Source: Cordilura impudica (taxonomy: Eukaryota > Arthropoda > Insecta > Diptera > Scathophagidae). From it: a DNA stretch of 64,000 bases. The notes beneath the pieces are model-generated. The model searched no databases. It saw only the letters and a program-made list of their open reading frames with translations, and was not told the origin of the DNA. A program made the translations under genes and the position numbers. The stretch is from the NCBI GenBank assembly GCA_963682025.1, contig OY821519.1, positions 132,719,612-132,783,611 on the forward strand, written 5' to 3'. Below, in pieces: positions 34,407 through 46,179 of the stretch. Positions within the stretch are counted from its first letter, which is position 1. Every line of letters starts with the position of its first letter.

Positions 34407-36819
34407 TAGATATAAATATTTGTATTTTTATTTAACATTTGAAGGATATAATTTTTGTATCAGAAAACAAAACTAAGGATCGAATTTTTAAAGCGAAATA
34501 TTCATTAATTTCCAAAAGTTGTGTTTAGTTTTGAAGGATTGTTTCTGATCAAAGATTAATGTTTTTGGATGAAGGCAATTAATTGTTATTGCTAAAAACT
34601 TGAAAATGGCAATAAGTACTGTAGATTATGTGTCTTTAAAATCTTATCTATATCGAGGAAGCAACAAACAGCAAAAAATTAAATTCCAAAACATTATACC
34701 CAAAAAATGAGGAACAAACATCAGTGTGGTTCAAGAATTCAAACTTTTGGGGAAAAAAATGTTGCCTTGTAAACTATATTTGAAAATGTATGCCAAAACA
34801 GACTTGATTCTGACCTCATCTGCGGAGATAATTTGGTTTAACCCCGATAATGTGTAATTGTTGCTTAATTTAATAATTTTTGGTCGAGTAGGACTTTTAA
34901 GTTTAATATTTTTGGGAGTCAAAGTCTGAATCGCTAGTAATTTTTGCGACTCCGCTATTAATTTTTGCGACTCCAACTCCGACTCCTTAGCCCTGGTAAA
35001 AAGTCCCTAATCAAAACAACAAGCGAGACATAAAAAACAGCCTTGCACTTAAAGTGCAGACATTTTTGCATTATTTGTTATTTGTTGTATTAAATTGTCT
35101 ATATGGATTTCAAAATATTATAAATGTATTTTAATTGTCCAATTTATTTTAAATAAATTGCAACGATTGAGTTATTTGAACACCAAGTTCTAGTTAATAA
35201 AATAAATAAAAAGGTACCGATGCTCTCATAAATGTTCTATTATAAGCATATATGTCATCTCTGCTAGGAAAATTTCAACTGCTATAATAATTTCCTATAA
35301 TTTGCTGGTGTATGACACTTTTATATACATCTATATAACACTTATACTCACACAAAGGGAAATTATTTGGACCATGGAAATATTTTTGCAAATTCAAAAC
35401 AAAATGATTTTATTAATAAATAATATGGAAAATGGAAATAAAAGTAGCTACAATATGTGTTTTATTAATTGCTGGGCTCCTTGCTCATATGGCTCATATG
35501 AAATTATATATTTCCATGAATTTAGAACATTACGACAAAAGATGAGAAGATACAAAATCTATCTCTTGAGGAAGTTTATGGTCCTCGGAACATGAATTGA
35601 AGATGACATCTGCTAGCAAAATTCATATTACCAGCACTCATTTTTAGTATTTTTATTATAAAATTTTTAAATAAATCGAAATCTAATGAAAAATACTTAT
35701 TAAAAAAATTAGGTTTACAGTTAAATCTAAAACATGTTCACCGTTATTTTTCTTATAGCTTTTTCTAATAGTTCAGAATCATTGCTGGCAATGGATAACA
35801 TTTAATAAATTAATAATAATTACCCGGAAAAGATAATAAAGTTTGAAATTAATCTCAATTTTCTTGCGTTTAAAAGAAAATGTGTATTTCCTATTGACAA
35901 TTAATAAACCATATCAAAAACTGCTTTTACTCTTAAAATAATTTGTAACAACCAACAAATGAACAACAAAAACAGTTTCTTCATACTTGTACAAGTAATT
36001 GTTGTAAATGAAAGAAGGGGAAAACATTTTGTCTACAATGAATGAATGCCATTTTTTTTTTATAAAGTTAATTACAGTTTTCAAAAAATAGTTATAAATA
36101 AAATGTACAAGTTAACTTGTGTTATATAACCGACAAACAAAAATATAATGATATTAATCATAAGAAGAAGATGAAGCAGATACATTTTATTATGAGGCAA
36201 TGCAACAACTAATGCCAATACACATAATTGGGTAAGGGGATAAACGTTATTCGTATTTAAAAAAAAAAAAAAAAAAAAAATAAATAAAAAAAAAAATAAA
36301 TAAAAAAAAAAAAAAATAAATAAAAAAATAATTAAATAAATAATAAATAAATAAATAAGAAAAAAAAACATGTTTTACGGCATCTTGATTATTTTAAAGT
36401 TTTTCAATAAAATATATTTTTTAAAATTCATATTAATATTACCATCATCAATCGATCTTAAACAGAACAAGGAAGGAATGGAATTTTTCTTGCAAATATT
36501 TTGCTAAAGTCAAATTGGAATGTTGATAAAATGGAGAAAATAGTTTCGCTTTGAAATGTTCGTTATAATATCATCTCAGAAATATTTTAAACTAGGACGA
36601 ATAAAGACGTCCAGGAAGCGGGAGAACAGCACCATTTTTGATGAACAGCCAAAATTGCAAGGAATAACCCTTACCGCTGAGGTAGTATTTATTGTATTAC
36701 CAACTCCAGTATTCCTTTAGACTAAATTATGATTTATAAGCTGGATCATGAAATGTATGGTTAACAAATATTTTATATGATTTACTAATACTAGGGTTTT
36801 CACTTATTCGGGTTTTAAT
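34407..36819. other. Spacer with one hAT-like end
   Basis: At 34930-34995 the minus strand reads CAGGGCTAAGGAGTCGGAG followed by more GGAGTCG units, the style of a hAT terminal repeat with subterminal repeats; no partner end was found nearby. 36255-36372 is an A/AAATA-rich low-complexity tract. The rest shows no gene. Confidence 0.4.
36255..36372. repeat. A-rich AAATAAAT low-complexity tract
   Basis: About 118 bp of A runs and TAAA/AAATA units with almost no C or G. It may be the expanded tail of a lost plus-strand retroelement. Confidence 0.85.
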
Positions 36820-36932
36820 TTTTTTTTTTAAATAAACAAAAAATAATTTATTTATTTAAAGTCTATGGAATTAAAAATCTCCTTACAGACTAATATATTT
36901 AGTGTACATATAACAAATAAAATAATGAAGAT

Positions 36933-37442
36933 TTAATTATTTAGATGAAGAATAATATTACGTTTCAAAGATTCGTTATTTTCGGACAAATCTATGATGT
37001 GGTAAATTCCATTAAATTTCTCACATAACCGGCGAAATGGATCATTATTAGCATAGTTAAATCGAAAATAGTTAATATTTAAGAGCTCAAAATTTCCTGT
37101 AGGTCTCGATGGCATATTAATTTGAATTCTACTTAACAAGTAATAGGGGTCAACGTCGCCGTGGAATAAACTGATTAGAAAGGAAATGCTAAGCATTTTT
37201 CCACGACTTTTCAGTGTCGGTAACTTGATTAGAGCAAGTCTGGATTCATAAGAGGTAAGGCACGGGAGTTCACGTAGAAAGAATAAAAGAAATTGTTTCT
37301 GGACACATTCTACAAAACTTATATGAATAATGTAACACGGATCCCATATTATAGAACCGTATTCCAGGATGGGACGAATCAGGGATGTATATAGCTGTTT
37401 GGCTACATGTGGGTCAGAAAATTCTTTACTCCATCGCTTCAT
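36933..37442 (-). pseudogene. LINE ORF2 C-terminal domain
   Basis: A 169-codon frame gives the thumb and C-terminal region of a Jockey-group ORF2: KRWSKEFSDPHVAKQLYTS, LIRPILEYGSIIWDP, SRLALIKLPTLKSRG, and DPFRRLCEKFNGIYHII before the end. It is the normal end of the protein, with stop at 36933-36935. It is out of frame with the palm at 37591-37947. Confidence 0.85.
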
Positions 37443-37590
37443 AAATCCAAGAACGCCATAAGCTTTGTTTATTGCTGAAGATATATGCGGACGAAAAGTT
37501 AATCAATGGTCTAATAAAATGCCAAGATCTGAGAATATATCATCCGATTCCAATTCACTTTCATTCATAAAATAAGTAGTATGTAGATTT

Positions 37591-38411
37591 TTACATCTGT
37601 AAAAAGATATGTGCTTGCATTTTTTTTATATGGAACTCCATAAGGTTTACATTGCACCATCTGCAAAAATTATTTAAATCGGATTGTAGCAAAAAATGTT
37701 GAAAGTAATTTTGAAGAGAGGAAAATAGTTTGACATCATCAGCGTATAAGAGAATTTTAGAGTGTTGAATAACAGAAGGAAGATCGTTGATAAATAAAGT
37801 AAAAAGTGCGGGACCAAGATGACTTCCTGATGGAACACCAGAAAACACTTCGATTTTTTTAGAGACAGCGTTTCTAAATTTAACCCGCTGAGATCTGTTC
37901 GTTAAATAACATTTTAACCAGAAAACTAAAGAATTACTGAAACCCATAGAATTCCGTCATTTATAATTGTAGTGAATTCCAGCATGTTGGTGATTTTAGA
38001 ACGAGATCTACGAAAGATTAACGAGTCTGTTGTAATTTTTTCTAAAAGTTTGTGGATTGCACTCAATTTTGCGATGCCACTGTAGTTAGACACATTGACC
38101 TTATTGCCTGATTTATATAAAGGGATGATATAAGATTCTTTCCATAGAGATGATGGATAGGACAGGGAGTCAGCATAGTGCTTAAGAATATTATTTGGTA
38201 TTCCGTCAGGACCAGGATCAAAAGAATTTTTCAGTGTTCTCATGTTACTCAAAATAGTGATGTTGTTAAGGAAATTTACATTTATTATCAAAGAAGCTTT
38301 GGAAATTTCAAAAGGATATTGTATGGATTGATCAAAATTTTGTATGGAATATGTCGTACTGATAAATTGATTGATTGATAAATCATCCATCATCCGCTGA
38401 AATTTATCCAA
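37591..38411 (-). pseudogene. LINE reverse transcriptase, fingers and palm
   Basis: The frame at 38411-37926 has FDPGPDGIPNNILKHYADSL, then S-Y-I-I-P-L-Y-K-S-G-N-K and NYSGIAKLSAIHKLLEKI, the standard RT fingers. After a deletion and frameshift the frame at 37947-37591 gives FRNAVSKKIEVFSGVPSGSH and LLYADDVKLFSSL, with both catalytic aspartates. SGVPQ is SGVPS, and the first catalytic aspartate (the FSKAFD block) is in the deleted part. Confidence 0.85.
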
Positions 38412-39136
38412 ATTTTGGTCGGTTAAAAATGTAAAAATATTTTTGTTGATCGATCAAGCAATAATTAAATATAAATGGTGTCCCAAAATTCACGCCCTAT
38501 TTGAATTTTCCGCCATTTGTGCAATATAATGTTGGCAAACAAAAGAAAAAAACACAGTTTGATAGCTAACATGATTGAACAATGCGTTTTCATTGTTAAA
38601 CTATATTTCAAACAATGGATGCTGATTTTTCGAACAAAATCATCCTATGCAATCAAGTACATTTTCACCTTTATGGCTTCGTTAGTGGTCAAAATTGTCG
38701 AAGTTGCGTTTGTCGGAAAATAAATGCATCCCAATGTGATACTGTTTGGCGTGGATTTTGCGTTGGAGACATCATTGGACAACATGTGGTTAGTCAAGCA
38801 GTGACTGGTGCTCTATTTCGCGACATTATAACTAAATGGGATGATATTGATGTGGACGATATGTGGTTTCACCAAGACGGTGCCACATGCCACACAGCCC
38901 GTGAAACGATTCAGTTACTGCATGCGATATTTCTTTGTTGTGTACTATCTCGTCTTCGTTGTCAGAACTTGGTACCCGTGTTTTAACGAAATTTAGTCAT
39001 ATTTATGCAAAATATTCATGGAAAATTTCGACAAAAGAAGGCTTTTGTGCCAGCAAAGCAGTGGAGGCCATTTGAACGATGTGTTGTTCCATACATAACC
39101 CTATCATGTGTACTTTGTGATTTATTAAAATAATAA

Positions 39137-39316
39137 GTAGAAAAATTTCATATAGAAACAATCATATAGAAACAATTATAACATAACAATTATCACAATG
39201 TTCAATAAATCGCTGATGAAGGTTGAAATGCCAGAAACAGGTCCGATTATGAATACAGTGTAGTTATGAATTTTTGAAATATATGCTTTCTTCTTCTCTA
39301 CCACGCACCATTAAAA
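39137..39316 (+). mobile_element. SINE fragment with hammerhead-like motif (second copy)
   Basis: 180 bp match the body of the SINE at 57371-57640, from AGAAAAATTTCATATAGAAAC to CCACGCACCATTAAAA. The tRNA-like head is missing. A short duplication of ATCATATAGAAACAAT is seen near 39160. It is inserted inside the rosa-type mariner, so it moved there after that mariner did. Confidence 0.8.
39208..39248 (+). ncRNA. Hammerhead-ribozyme-like motif, decayed copy
   Basis: Stem I arms AATCG (39208-39212) and CGATT (39244-39248) pair fully. Core boxes CTGATGA (39213-39219) and GAAA (39234-39237) are intact and stem II is GGT/GCC with one wobble pair. Helix III reads ACA/GGT (39237-39242), so one of its three pairs is lost compared with the copy at 57532. 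The cleavage position would follow GTC (39241-39243). Activity of this copy is doubtful. Confidence 0.6.
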
Positions 39317-39372
39317 CTGTGTTTTCTGTTTAATTCAAATCATGCATGAGTTGTGGACCACCCTTATATAAG

Positions 39373-41014
39373 TAATTTCGTTTGAATTTGAAAAATAATT
39401 TTTTAAAAATAAAATTTAATTTCGTATCGAATTTTGGTTTTTGTTTTCATGATGTTTGATTATGAGTTAAAAGTAATACGTGTTACCAATGCGATACCCG
39501 TCCATTCTACCGTCCATCAGGGTTTTTTTTTTTATTCAAAAAGTCACGTTCTACAAATATCGACAAAACTGAATTTAACACTCCTACTTGTTAAAAAAAA
39601 TTAATTTCTTAACTTGATTTCCACTTTAACCGCACTTAAATATTTATCTCCTTCAAAAGTTACAGATTTTTGACAGTCTCTCATCAAATGTGCAGCGCTG
39701 TAGCATCAAAATCCAAAATATCAATTGATTTGATTCGTTATTATCTTACTTTTGTCTTTTCCCCCCATTTCCACACTTCAGTAATTTATGAATAGTTTAT
39801 ATAAGCAGCGGGTCCATTAGAAAGGCCTTAAACGTTCCCAAATACAACCTCGAAAATTTTATTGTTCTGGTTTTGGAAAAAGGCAAAATAAGCAAGGACT
39901 CCATTTAGTAGAAATAAAAAATTTACAACACACATTCCATTTGGAAGGTATCAATTTTTTGCGAAGAACCAAAAGTCTTATAAAACTAAAAAATACAGGT
40001 GAAAAAGAAGTACAAAATTAACAACTTTTATAAAAAGAAAATACGAAATATCTTTTTACCACATCCAATAATTGAAAACACCAAATGCTGATATCATGAT
40101 ATACAGTCATTAATTTTTTGTATAGTACGAGTATTATGACTTTTATAATAGATAAAATTGGAAAACAGAAATAACAATTAAAGAAGCATAAATAATAGTT
40201 TGACGGAAGAAACCCACGACACGCTTAAGATTTTCAATTTAATTCAGCTCTGCCTTTGGAACGGATGTTTTTTTATTAAAAATAAAAGCAAAATATCATT
40301 AAGACAAAGCACGTAAGGAAGTTTTAGTCGATCTAGGCTGAGTATACGATACTCATAAACAGGGCCTGTTAGATCCACTGGGAAGGCCAATTATATATTT
40401 TTTTATTGTTAAAAAATTGCTAATTAAAAAATCTAACTCAAAATGTTGAAATACGAAAACGAAATGCAATATTTCATCAATATTTAAGGTAATGCCTTTC
40501 GAACCTTTAAAGCTGCAAATAAACTTATGAAGTCGTTGGAGTATGCTAAAAGGGTGCAGCACCTTCCTTTCTGGATTATCGTAGCGCTTCTTAAGATCTA
40601 TTTAATACTTTCGAAAATGGAGTTAAATAGTAAATACGGTAGTTCTTTAATCTAATTTACTTACAGTTAATTGAAGTTTATGGACATAAGTGCTCTAAAA
40701 GAAGCGTTGAAAAGAGACCTATCAAGTAGGACATTGCAACAAAAATTGGTTAGTAAGCAGTAGATAGCCGAACTCTTCATTATAACTCTATTTCTGGATA
40801 AGCAACGCTATTTGTTGCTCACGTAAAAGTGCGAAATGAACTTTCTGTTCGTTATAAATAGTATTATTTAGAGGACCCTAAATTAAGAGACCCAACCCTC
40901 CTGAAGGAATCGTAAAGTACAAATTAATTTTGAGTGATACTGTAATAAATTTGTTGCTCACTCCGGATGTGATTAATGTATCACGACAATTTCAAGTGAG
41001 GTCATTTATATGAA
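39373..41014. other. Spacer with a TATAGTCGG-repeat head fragment
   Basis: At 40325-40400 the sequence TAGTCGATCTAGGCTGAGTATACGATAC is a degraded head of the TATAGTCGG repeat followed by about 50 bp of its body. No gene is recognised elsewhere. Confidence 0.4.
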
Positions 41015-41572
41015 CTAGTGGAGCCAAGCCCTCGAAATTCGAGTTCAAATTCTAAGAAATTTTATATTTTCATTCAATTTATTTCTTTCGACGTTTTTTT
41101 CATTAAATTTATTTTTAATAATATTTAAATATTTGTTGAACACACAGAAATAAGAGCCTAAAGGTATTTGAACCACCTTATATTGCCACGTAAAGGTATG
41201 TTAATTTTAGGCAATTCACAATTCAACACAGGGCGTGTGATATGCAATAATTATAATAAAATTCGATTGCGTTATTGTTGTTATTGGTTTATGTCCAAAA
41301 TTATTTTTCAATTCAACATATCCAATTTTGGCAAACACTTTACCAATTTTTATAAACATACACACAGCATTGTATAATTTTATGTATGTATTAATAGCAA
41401 CTTTAAATCAATTTTACTTTTAAAAAACTGTTGCAGACGGTGCAAATCTGTAAATCTGGTGGACAGCTAAGAAGAAATACCTTTCAAATGAGGTATGTTT
41501 GGTCAAAATCGGTTTAAAACTGACAAAGTTACATTGGTCACAAGAAATCGGCTTGCCTATTAATATTATAGA
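41015..41572 (-). mobile_element. Non-autonomous Helitron (copy I), 558 bp
   Basis: Minus strand: TCTATAATATTAATAGGC at the right edge (41572), CTAG at the left (41015-41018), hairpin sequence next to it (CTCGAAATTCGAG on plus, 41033-41045). It keeps the middle section found in copy G. Confidence 0.85.
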
Positions 41573-41734
41573 TGTTAAAAAAACATATACAAATAAATTG
41601 ACTAAAATCTAGTATATGCCGTCTGTTTGGGGTTTATAGGGACTTACACCTTGTGGCCAATCTCCTGAAATTATCACAGGGCCTACTTGCCCATCTGGAA
41701 GGAATAATAGAATATAATATTTAATTTTTTGATA

Positions 41735-42339
41735 CGAGGGCGGTCCAAGAATAACCGACCTGACGTATAGATGGCGGCAGTAGTTAAAAAAAATACTTTG
41801 GTGAAAAGTGTTTTTATAGTCAAAATAGTGGACTGAAGTGTTAGAATCGTGTCCAAGGAAGGCGAAGACAATTATATCTGCAGGCAAGGTAATAGCGTTT
41901 TTTTTTTTTTTTTTGATGCGCATGTTATAATTTTTATTGATTATCTTCAAAAACTAGAGTATTCTGCTCATTAATTGCAGCATTTAAGTGATGAAATTAT
42001 AGAAAAAATAGCATACATCCACTTTGGCAATTGCCAAAATCCAGAAATTAAAGTTTGAATTGGTTCACAACGTACCTTATTCGCCAGATTTAGCTCCCTC
42101 TGATTATTTTCTATTTTCATACTTGAAAAAATGGCTCGGTGGTAAAAGATTTACCAACAACAAAGTTGTGGAGTCATGGCTGATGGCTATTTTAAGGAGT
42201 TAGACAGTTCTTACTATTAACAGGGTATCGAAGTTATTGATTATAGTTGGTAAAAAGGAGATTATATTGAGAAATAAAGAAAATTTTCCCAAATTTGTTG
42301 TTTTCTACGTCAGGTCCGATTGTCCTGGGACAGCCCTCG
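41735..42339 (+). pseudogene. mariner, 605 bp, both ends present, internally deleted
   Basis: Ends CGAGGGCGGTCCAAGAA (41735) and the complement of CGAGGGCTGTCCCAGGA (42339) are flanked by TA. The transposase is reduced to its last third: VHNVPYSPDLAPSDYF, with the third catalytic aspartate, then F-S-Y-L-K-K-W-L-G-G-K-R-F. The left part reads into a poly-T tract (41897-41914) that replaces the missing middle. It is the same family as the element at 3991-4536. Confidence 0.85.
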
Positions 42340-42434
42340 TATAACAAGTCGACGTGACACTTCCAATAGAAATATCAAATATGCGGATTAGAGTAGCGAA
42401 ATTTTGTGTTGTTATATAGATTGTTAGTTAGAAT

Positions 42435-42900
42435 AGTTTTGCCTACAACAGGTACGATCGGGTCAGTAGGCGTGGCACATCTTCTATATTGTAAATATCT
42501 ATCTTACACATCTTTAATAGTATGATATCAGAGGTCTAGGTCAGTTATTAATTGAGTAGATGTACTAAAAGTGCCTCCCAAAAAAAGTAAATTATCTGGA
42601 AAGTTATGAACTAAAAATGGACGGGATCAAAACACTGGGCGTGTAACCTTACATACGAAGAAAAATATATGAAGTGCTATAATATTGAGAGACTTGGAAC
42701 TTTGTGTGACTTCATAAGTTATTAATGTGAATAGTCGTGTCAAAAACGGTTAGAATCAGACTAGAGGGCATAGCAACACACAAACAAAGCAAATATCAAT
42801 ATCTAAAGTATTGTGATAGCAGAGCCTTGAAACGTTGTGTGCTTAGTTATAAAGTGGACAAAGTAAATCTAAAATATCATACGTCTGGAATTCAGGATAG
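42435..42900 (+). mobile_element. Tandem-unit Helitron, internal fragment
   Basis: About three degenerate units like those at 1-521 and 51841-52790: GGCGTGGCACATCT (42470), GGGCGTGTAACC (42638) and AGAGGGCATAGCAACACA (42763), separated by TTCATAAGTTATTAATG-like blocks. Neither terminus is recognisable. Confidence 0.65.
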
Positions 42901-43127
42901 TACTAAAACTGTGCGTAATTCTAAAATTTATTAATGTCATTGGGTTTACTAGCATATCATATTTGTAAGTCTTTAGATCAATTTTATTAAATATCGGTAT
43001 GTTTGAACTTGTGATAAAATTAACATAACACCAACTGCAATTGACCAAGATATATTTATTAACCTGGAACTTAGAATAGCATAACTCCAACTCTAAGAGG
43101 ATATTAGTAGTAGATTTGCATTAATTT

Positions 43128-43320
43128 CAATAGCAATCAAATCTCAATTAGGAAGTGAGATCAAAAAATTTTAACACACGTTTTTCCTTTCAACTTTTTT
43201 CACAAGCATTGTTTGAATTCTTTTTTTATTTTTTACCAAGTTATCTTTGACACATATGCCAGTCATTATGTTTAATGACAACCCTGTTCATCTGTGTTAG
43301 TTTGATTAAAATGTGTGAGG
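43128..43320 (+). repeat. Direct repeat, first copy
   Basis: About 190 bp from AATAGCAATCAAATC to TTTGATTAAAATG, repeated with small deletions at 43505-43680. Shared blocks include AATTAGGAAGTGAGATCAAA and GACAACCCTGTTCAT. The second copy interrupts the Tc1/IS630 remnant. Confidence 0.75.
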
Positions 43321-43329
43321 CATGTGTTA

Positions 43330-44235
43330 AAATTATTAAATATTTTCAATAAAATTCAACTTGATCCTACAAAAAATTGACCAAAGTCTCAAAGGTCTGC
43401 CGTCAAACTGTTTGTAATTAATTAGAAAGTATCAGGAGAGTTTTACTATTGATAGAAAACCTGGTTTCGGAAGATAGAAATAGAAAGTATGTTGTAAAGA
43501 GCTCAATAGCAATCAAATCACAATTAGGAAGTGAGATCAAAAAATTTTAACACACGTTTTTCCTTAACTTTCTTCACAAGCATTATTTGAATTCTTTTTT
43601 TACCAAGTTATCTTAGAAAAATATATTAGATAATACGACAACCCTGTTCATTTGTGCTAGTTTGTTTAAAATGGTGAGGAAATATACAAAGTTCAAACAA
43701 AAAGTTTCAAACAGGAACGCTGCAGAAAATTTTGAGGAAAAAACAAAGCACGGAAATTGAAATCATGTTTCATATAAATAAATACTCCTGCTGCATAATA
43801 GACAAATAAATGTATGTACTTGCAGATTTTTCGCAGCTTCATGGTAAGAAATTTTTTGTTGCGGACAAAAAAATACTTTATTACAATGGGCTTTATAAAT
43901 CCCGAAATTTATATTTATTAGTATTTGCAAAAGAGATTCGTCCTTTTCATTAGTCAATATAATGAGATCACACATTTTTGGGCCGATTTGGCATCCCGTC
44001 ACTACGGGAAGAAAGCCCTTGCGTAGGAAAAGAATAAAAACCTGGCTTCTGTACCAAGGGAGGTAAATCCTCCGAACTGTCTGGAGTTTAGGCCAGTGCA
44101 GAAATATTGCACTCTTGTGAAAATTGAAGTTGAAGAGCACAAAAAAGCTGTTTCATCTGTTCCAAAAAAGTAAAGAAACGGCTATAAAATCTCTAAGGGA
44201 AAGGTTTCCGGAAAAGGTCCATTAGTTCATAAGTA
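43330..44235 (+). pseudogene. Tc1/IS630-type transposase remnant
   Basis: Three plus-strand blocks in shifting frames give a DDE transposase of the Tc1/IS630 superfamily. The first (43360-43475) has an S-Q-R-S-A-V-K block and I-D-R-K-P-G-F-G-R, the link after the helix-turn-helix region. The second (about 43970-44030) reads FWADLASRHYGKKAL, which contains the second catalytic aspartate in the W-x-D-L-A-S-x-H-Y motif. The third (about 44065-44170) reads VNPPNCLEFRPVQKYCTLVK, matching the NPPN-PE-RPIE-W block; the usual glutamate after RPI is replaced by Q. A direct-repeat copy (43505-43680) lies between the first and second block. Terminal repeats were not found. Confidence 0.7.
43505..43680 (+). 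repeat. Direct repeat, second copy
   Basis: Matches 43128-43320 with about 20 bp lost. It ends in TTGTTTAAAATGG and is followed by transposase-like sequence (K-F-K-Q-K-V-S-N-R-N-A). Confidence 0.75.
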
Positions 44236-44325
44236 GTGAATGGTGCTATAAAAGTTTTCTTTTTTGTATGCTCTAATATAATTCCAATTAAATAAAAAAA
44301 TCATATGAGTCCGATCACAGGGGGA

Positions 44326-44682
44326 ATGTGTAAACATCTAGTAATTAAAGATTTTTTTCCGTCAATTTTTAAAAATCAAACAGAAAGCGTCATCTACCAT
44401 TTATTGCAAACAACTGCAGGGACTCTGGTTATACTTGTGGGGTTGTTGAATTATGTATATGTTATACGTTTATATTGTGAAATTTTTGTCGTTTTACAGC
44501 AAAGGGTTGTTGAATTAGCTGAAACAATTTTATATCATAATTTTTTCACCAATGCAATCATAAGTCACACCGATTTGTCTTACGGCTCACAGCGTAACAT
44601 GTGTGCTCACATGTTACGCTGTTTTTGTGATTGTATTGTGAAATATAAATTTACCCCCCTGCACGTATAGATGTTTACACAT
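44326..44682. mobile_element. Small inverted-repeat element, 357 bp, with central perfect hairpin
   Basis: ATGTGTAAACATCTA (44326-44340) is exactly inverted at 44668-44682. Inside, an open frame (44305-44670, 121 codons, starting before the left end) has no recognisable domain and is probably chance. At 44589-44622 a 15-bp perfect stem (ACAGCGTAACATGTG and its complement) closes a 4-base loop. No target duplication is obvious. I do not recognise the family. Confidence 0.6.
44589..44622. other. Perfect 15-bp hairpin
   Basis: ACAGCGTAACATGTG, loop TGCT, then the exact complement. No T-run follows, so it is not a simple terminator. Confidence 0.85.
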
Positions 44683-46179
44683 CAAAAATAAAAATTCTAG
44701 GTTCAATGGTATCCCTATTATTACATTTTATGTACAAATGTTAAGATTTTTCGATCCCACTCCTTATATTACCAGGGCATCACTCGTAAGGCCCTGACCA
44801 CAGAGTGATTTAAGCTACAATGATAATCGAAAATGTATACAAATATTTGCCAAATCATCAAATGCTGTCCTACACATTGAGCTTATACTCGTAATAAAAA
44901 TTATTATTGAGTCATAAAAAATCTGACAATGTAGAATACTTCTTTTCTTCTGAGTTTAGTGGACACTAACAAATTAGTCTATTAACACAGGTGCATATTT
45001 TTATTCACTTCATAGAGCTTTAATGACTTTCTTAAAGAGAAATAGTTTAACATTTTCTCTGTCATCATCATAATTTTCCACTGACTGCATTGTAGTTTTA
45101 TAGTTAACTGAACAGAGAATTTAATTTTATAATTAACTCATAGTTTAAGTTTAATCGTTAAAATATTACAAAAAAAAGTTGCAGCTACACAAAAAAGATT
45201 ACAAGAATAAAAGTCCAGTGGGGATATGTCTTTATAAAACAGAAGTTCCTTAAAACAAGCTTCATAAATATAACATAAAAAATATAAGATTAATTACAAT
45301 TAATGACTTGTTTTATTTATTAGTCAAATGTCTCTTAAAAAAAAGCAAGAATAAATAATAAATATATTTATCAATTACTATTTCATTAAATTCGACCTTC
45401 TCGATTGTATCTCAGAATGAAAATTCCAACTGGATTAGTGCCTTTGTTGGTAACATTTATCATTTTATCTTCAAATATGTTTCTGTTGTGGCATTCAGCT
45501 TTAATTATAAATTATTAAATTAAATTAAACCATCAAATGCACTACTCATGACTTTATGAAGTGGGCGTTTATGCTACTGTGCCACACACAAACATACAAA
45601 CACACACAAACACACACACACACACACACAAGTTATTTACTAGAGCTTCCACAAAAATAATTATGAAATTTTCATGGTACACGAAAGCAAGAAATTGCGA
45701 TGAAAATTATAAAGTGAAAGTTTTTCTAACAGAAAATTTCTTTGTTATAAAAGATTTTCTTTTAAAACAATTGAAAATTAATCAACTTTTTATTTCATTT
45801 TCTATTTACAGGTAAGACTTCTGTAACATTTTCAGCAAAAGTTGGTCGTTACAAATTAAAACTACCATTTGCGAACCGTAAAGGAGGAAAAGGTATAATG
45901 AATATTTAAATATAAAACATTTTAAAATTTTAGGTGACATTAAACAAAACACAAACAAATATTATCAAATAGAAAAGATTTTTATCAACTAATAAGGAAG
46001 GTCTCCTTAGATGCACCCTAAGATAGCGATGAAATTTTGATATGTTATAGAAGACAAAAAAGTAACTGACCCAATCTCATATTTAGGGGTTAAAAAAGGT
46101 GGCAAAAAAATTGACGCTCTTTTTCCAATTTTTGTAGGTTTTTCATATTTGATACAAAAGAACCATAAAAAAACAAATA
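44683..46179. other. Spacer with CA microsatellite
   Basis: AT-rich, no gene recognised. (CA)n with interruptions at 45584-45632. Confidence 0.4.
45584..45632. repeat. (CA)n microsatellite
   Basis: ACACAC units interrupted by AAAC and ATAC in the left half and uninterrupted at 45610-45630. Confidence 0.9.

Larger units (their letters stand above)
36820..38455 (-). mobile_element. Juan/Jockey-type LINE, 3' half
   Basis: A poly-T run at 36819-36830 marks the 3' end. Read leftwards from 38411, three frames hold the protein from the linker (38411-37926) through the RT palm (37947-37591) to the C-terminus (37442-36933). It matches the more damaged copy at 780-3640 block for block. 5' truncated near 38455, next to the rosa-type mariner. 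Confidence 0.85.
38474..39372 (+). pseudogene. rosa-type mariner transposase, internally deleted
   Basis: The terminal region on the left is GGTGTCCCAAAATTCACGC (38477) and on the right the complement of GGTGGTCCACAACTCATG (about 39368), imperfectly inverted. The frame at 38615-38986 has DADFSNKIILCNQVHFHLYG, in which the usual S-D-E-A-H-F reads C-N-Q-V-H-F (first catalytic aspartate lost), and DDMWFHQDGATCHTARETI, where the second catalytic aspartate is kept. The N-terminal DNA-binding region is mostly deleted. A SINE fragment (39137-39316) is inserted near the 3' end. Confidence 0.75.

Noticed and set aside
36081..36371. 96-codon hydrophobic protein
   Set aside because: Its F/L-rich sequence is just the translation of the A/AAATA low-complexity tract.
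42945..42951. Helitron 3' end at CTAG near 42948
   Set aside because: No hairpin precedes it and the following base is C, not T.
43763..44140. 125-codon gene on the minus strand
   Set aside because: It is the antisense shadow of the plus-strand Tc1/IS630 transposase remnant.
44305..44670. 121-codon protein gene
   Set aside because: The frame starts outside the inverted-repeat element, shows no domain and includes the perfect hairpin, which constrains it; probably chance.
45561..45815. 84-codon gene starting in the CA repeat
   Set aside because: The start lies in a microsatellite and the remainder has no recognisable domain.
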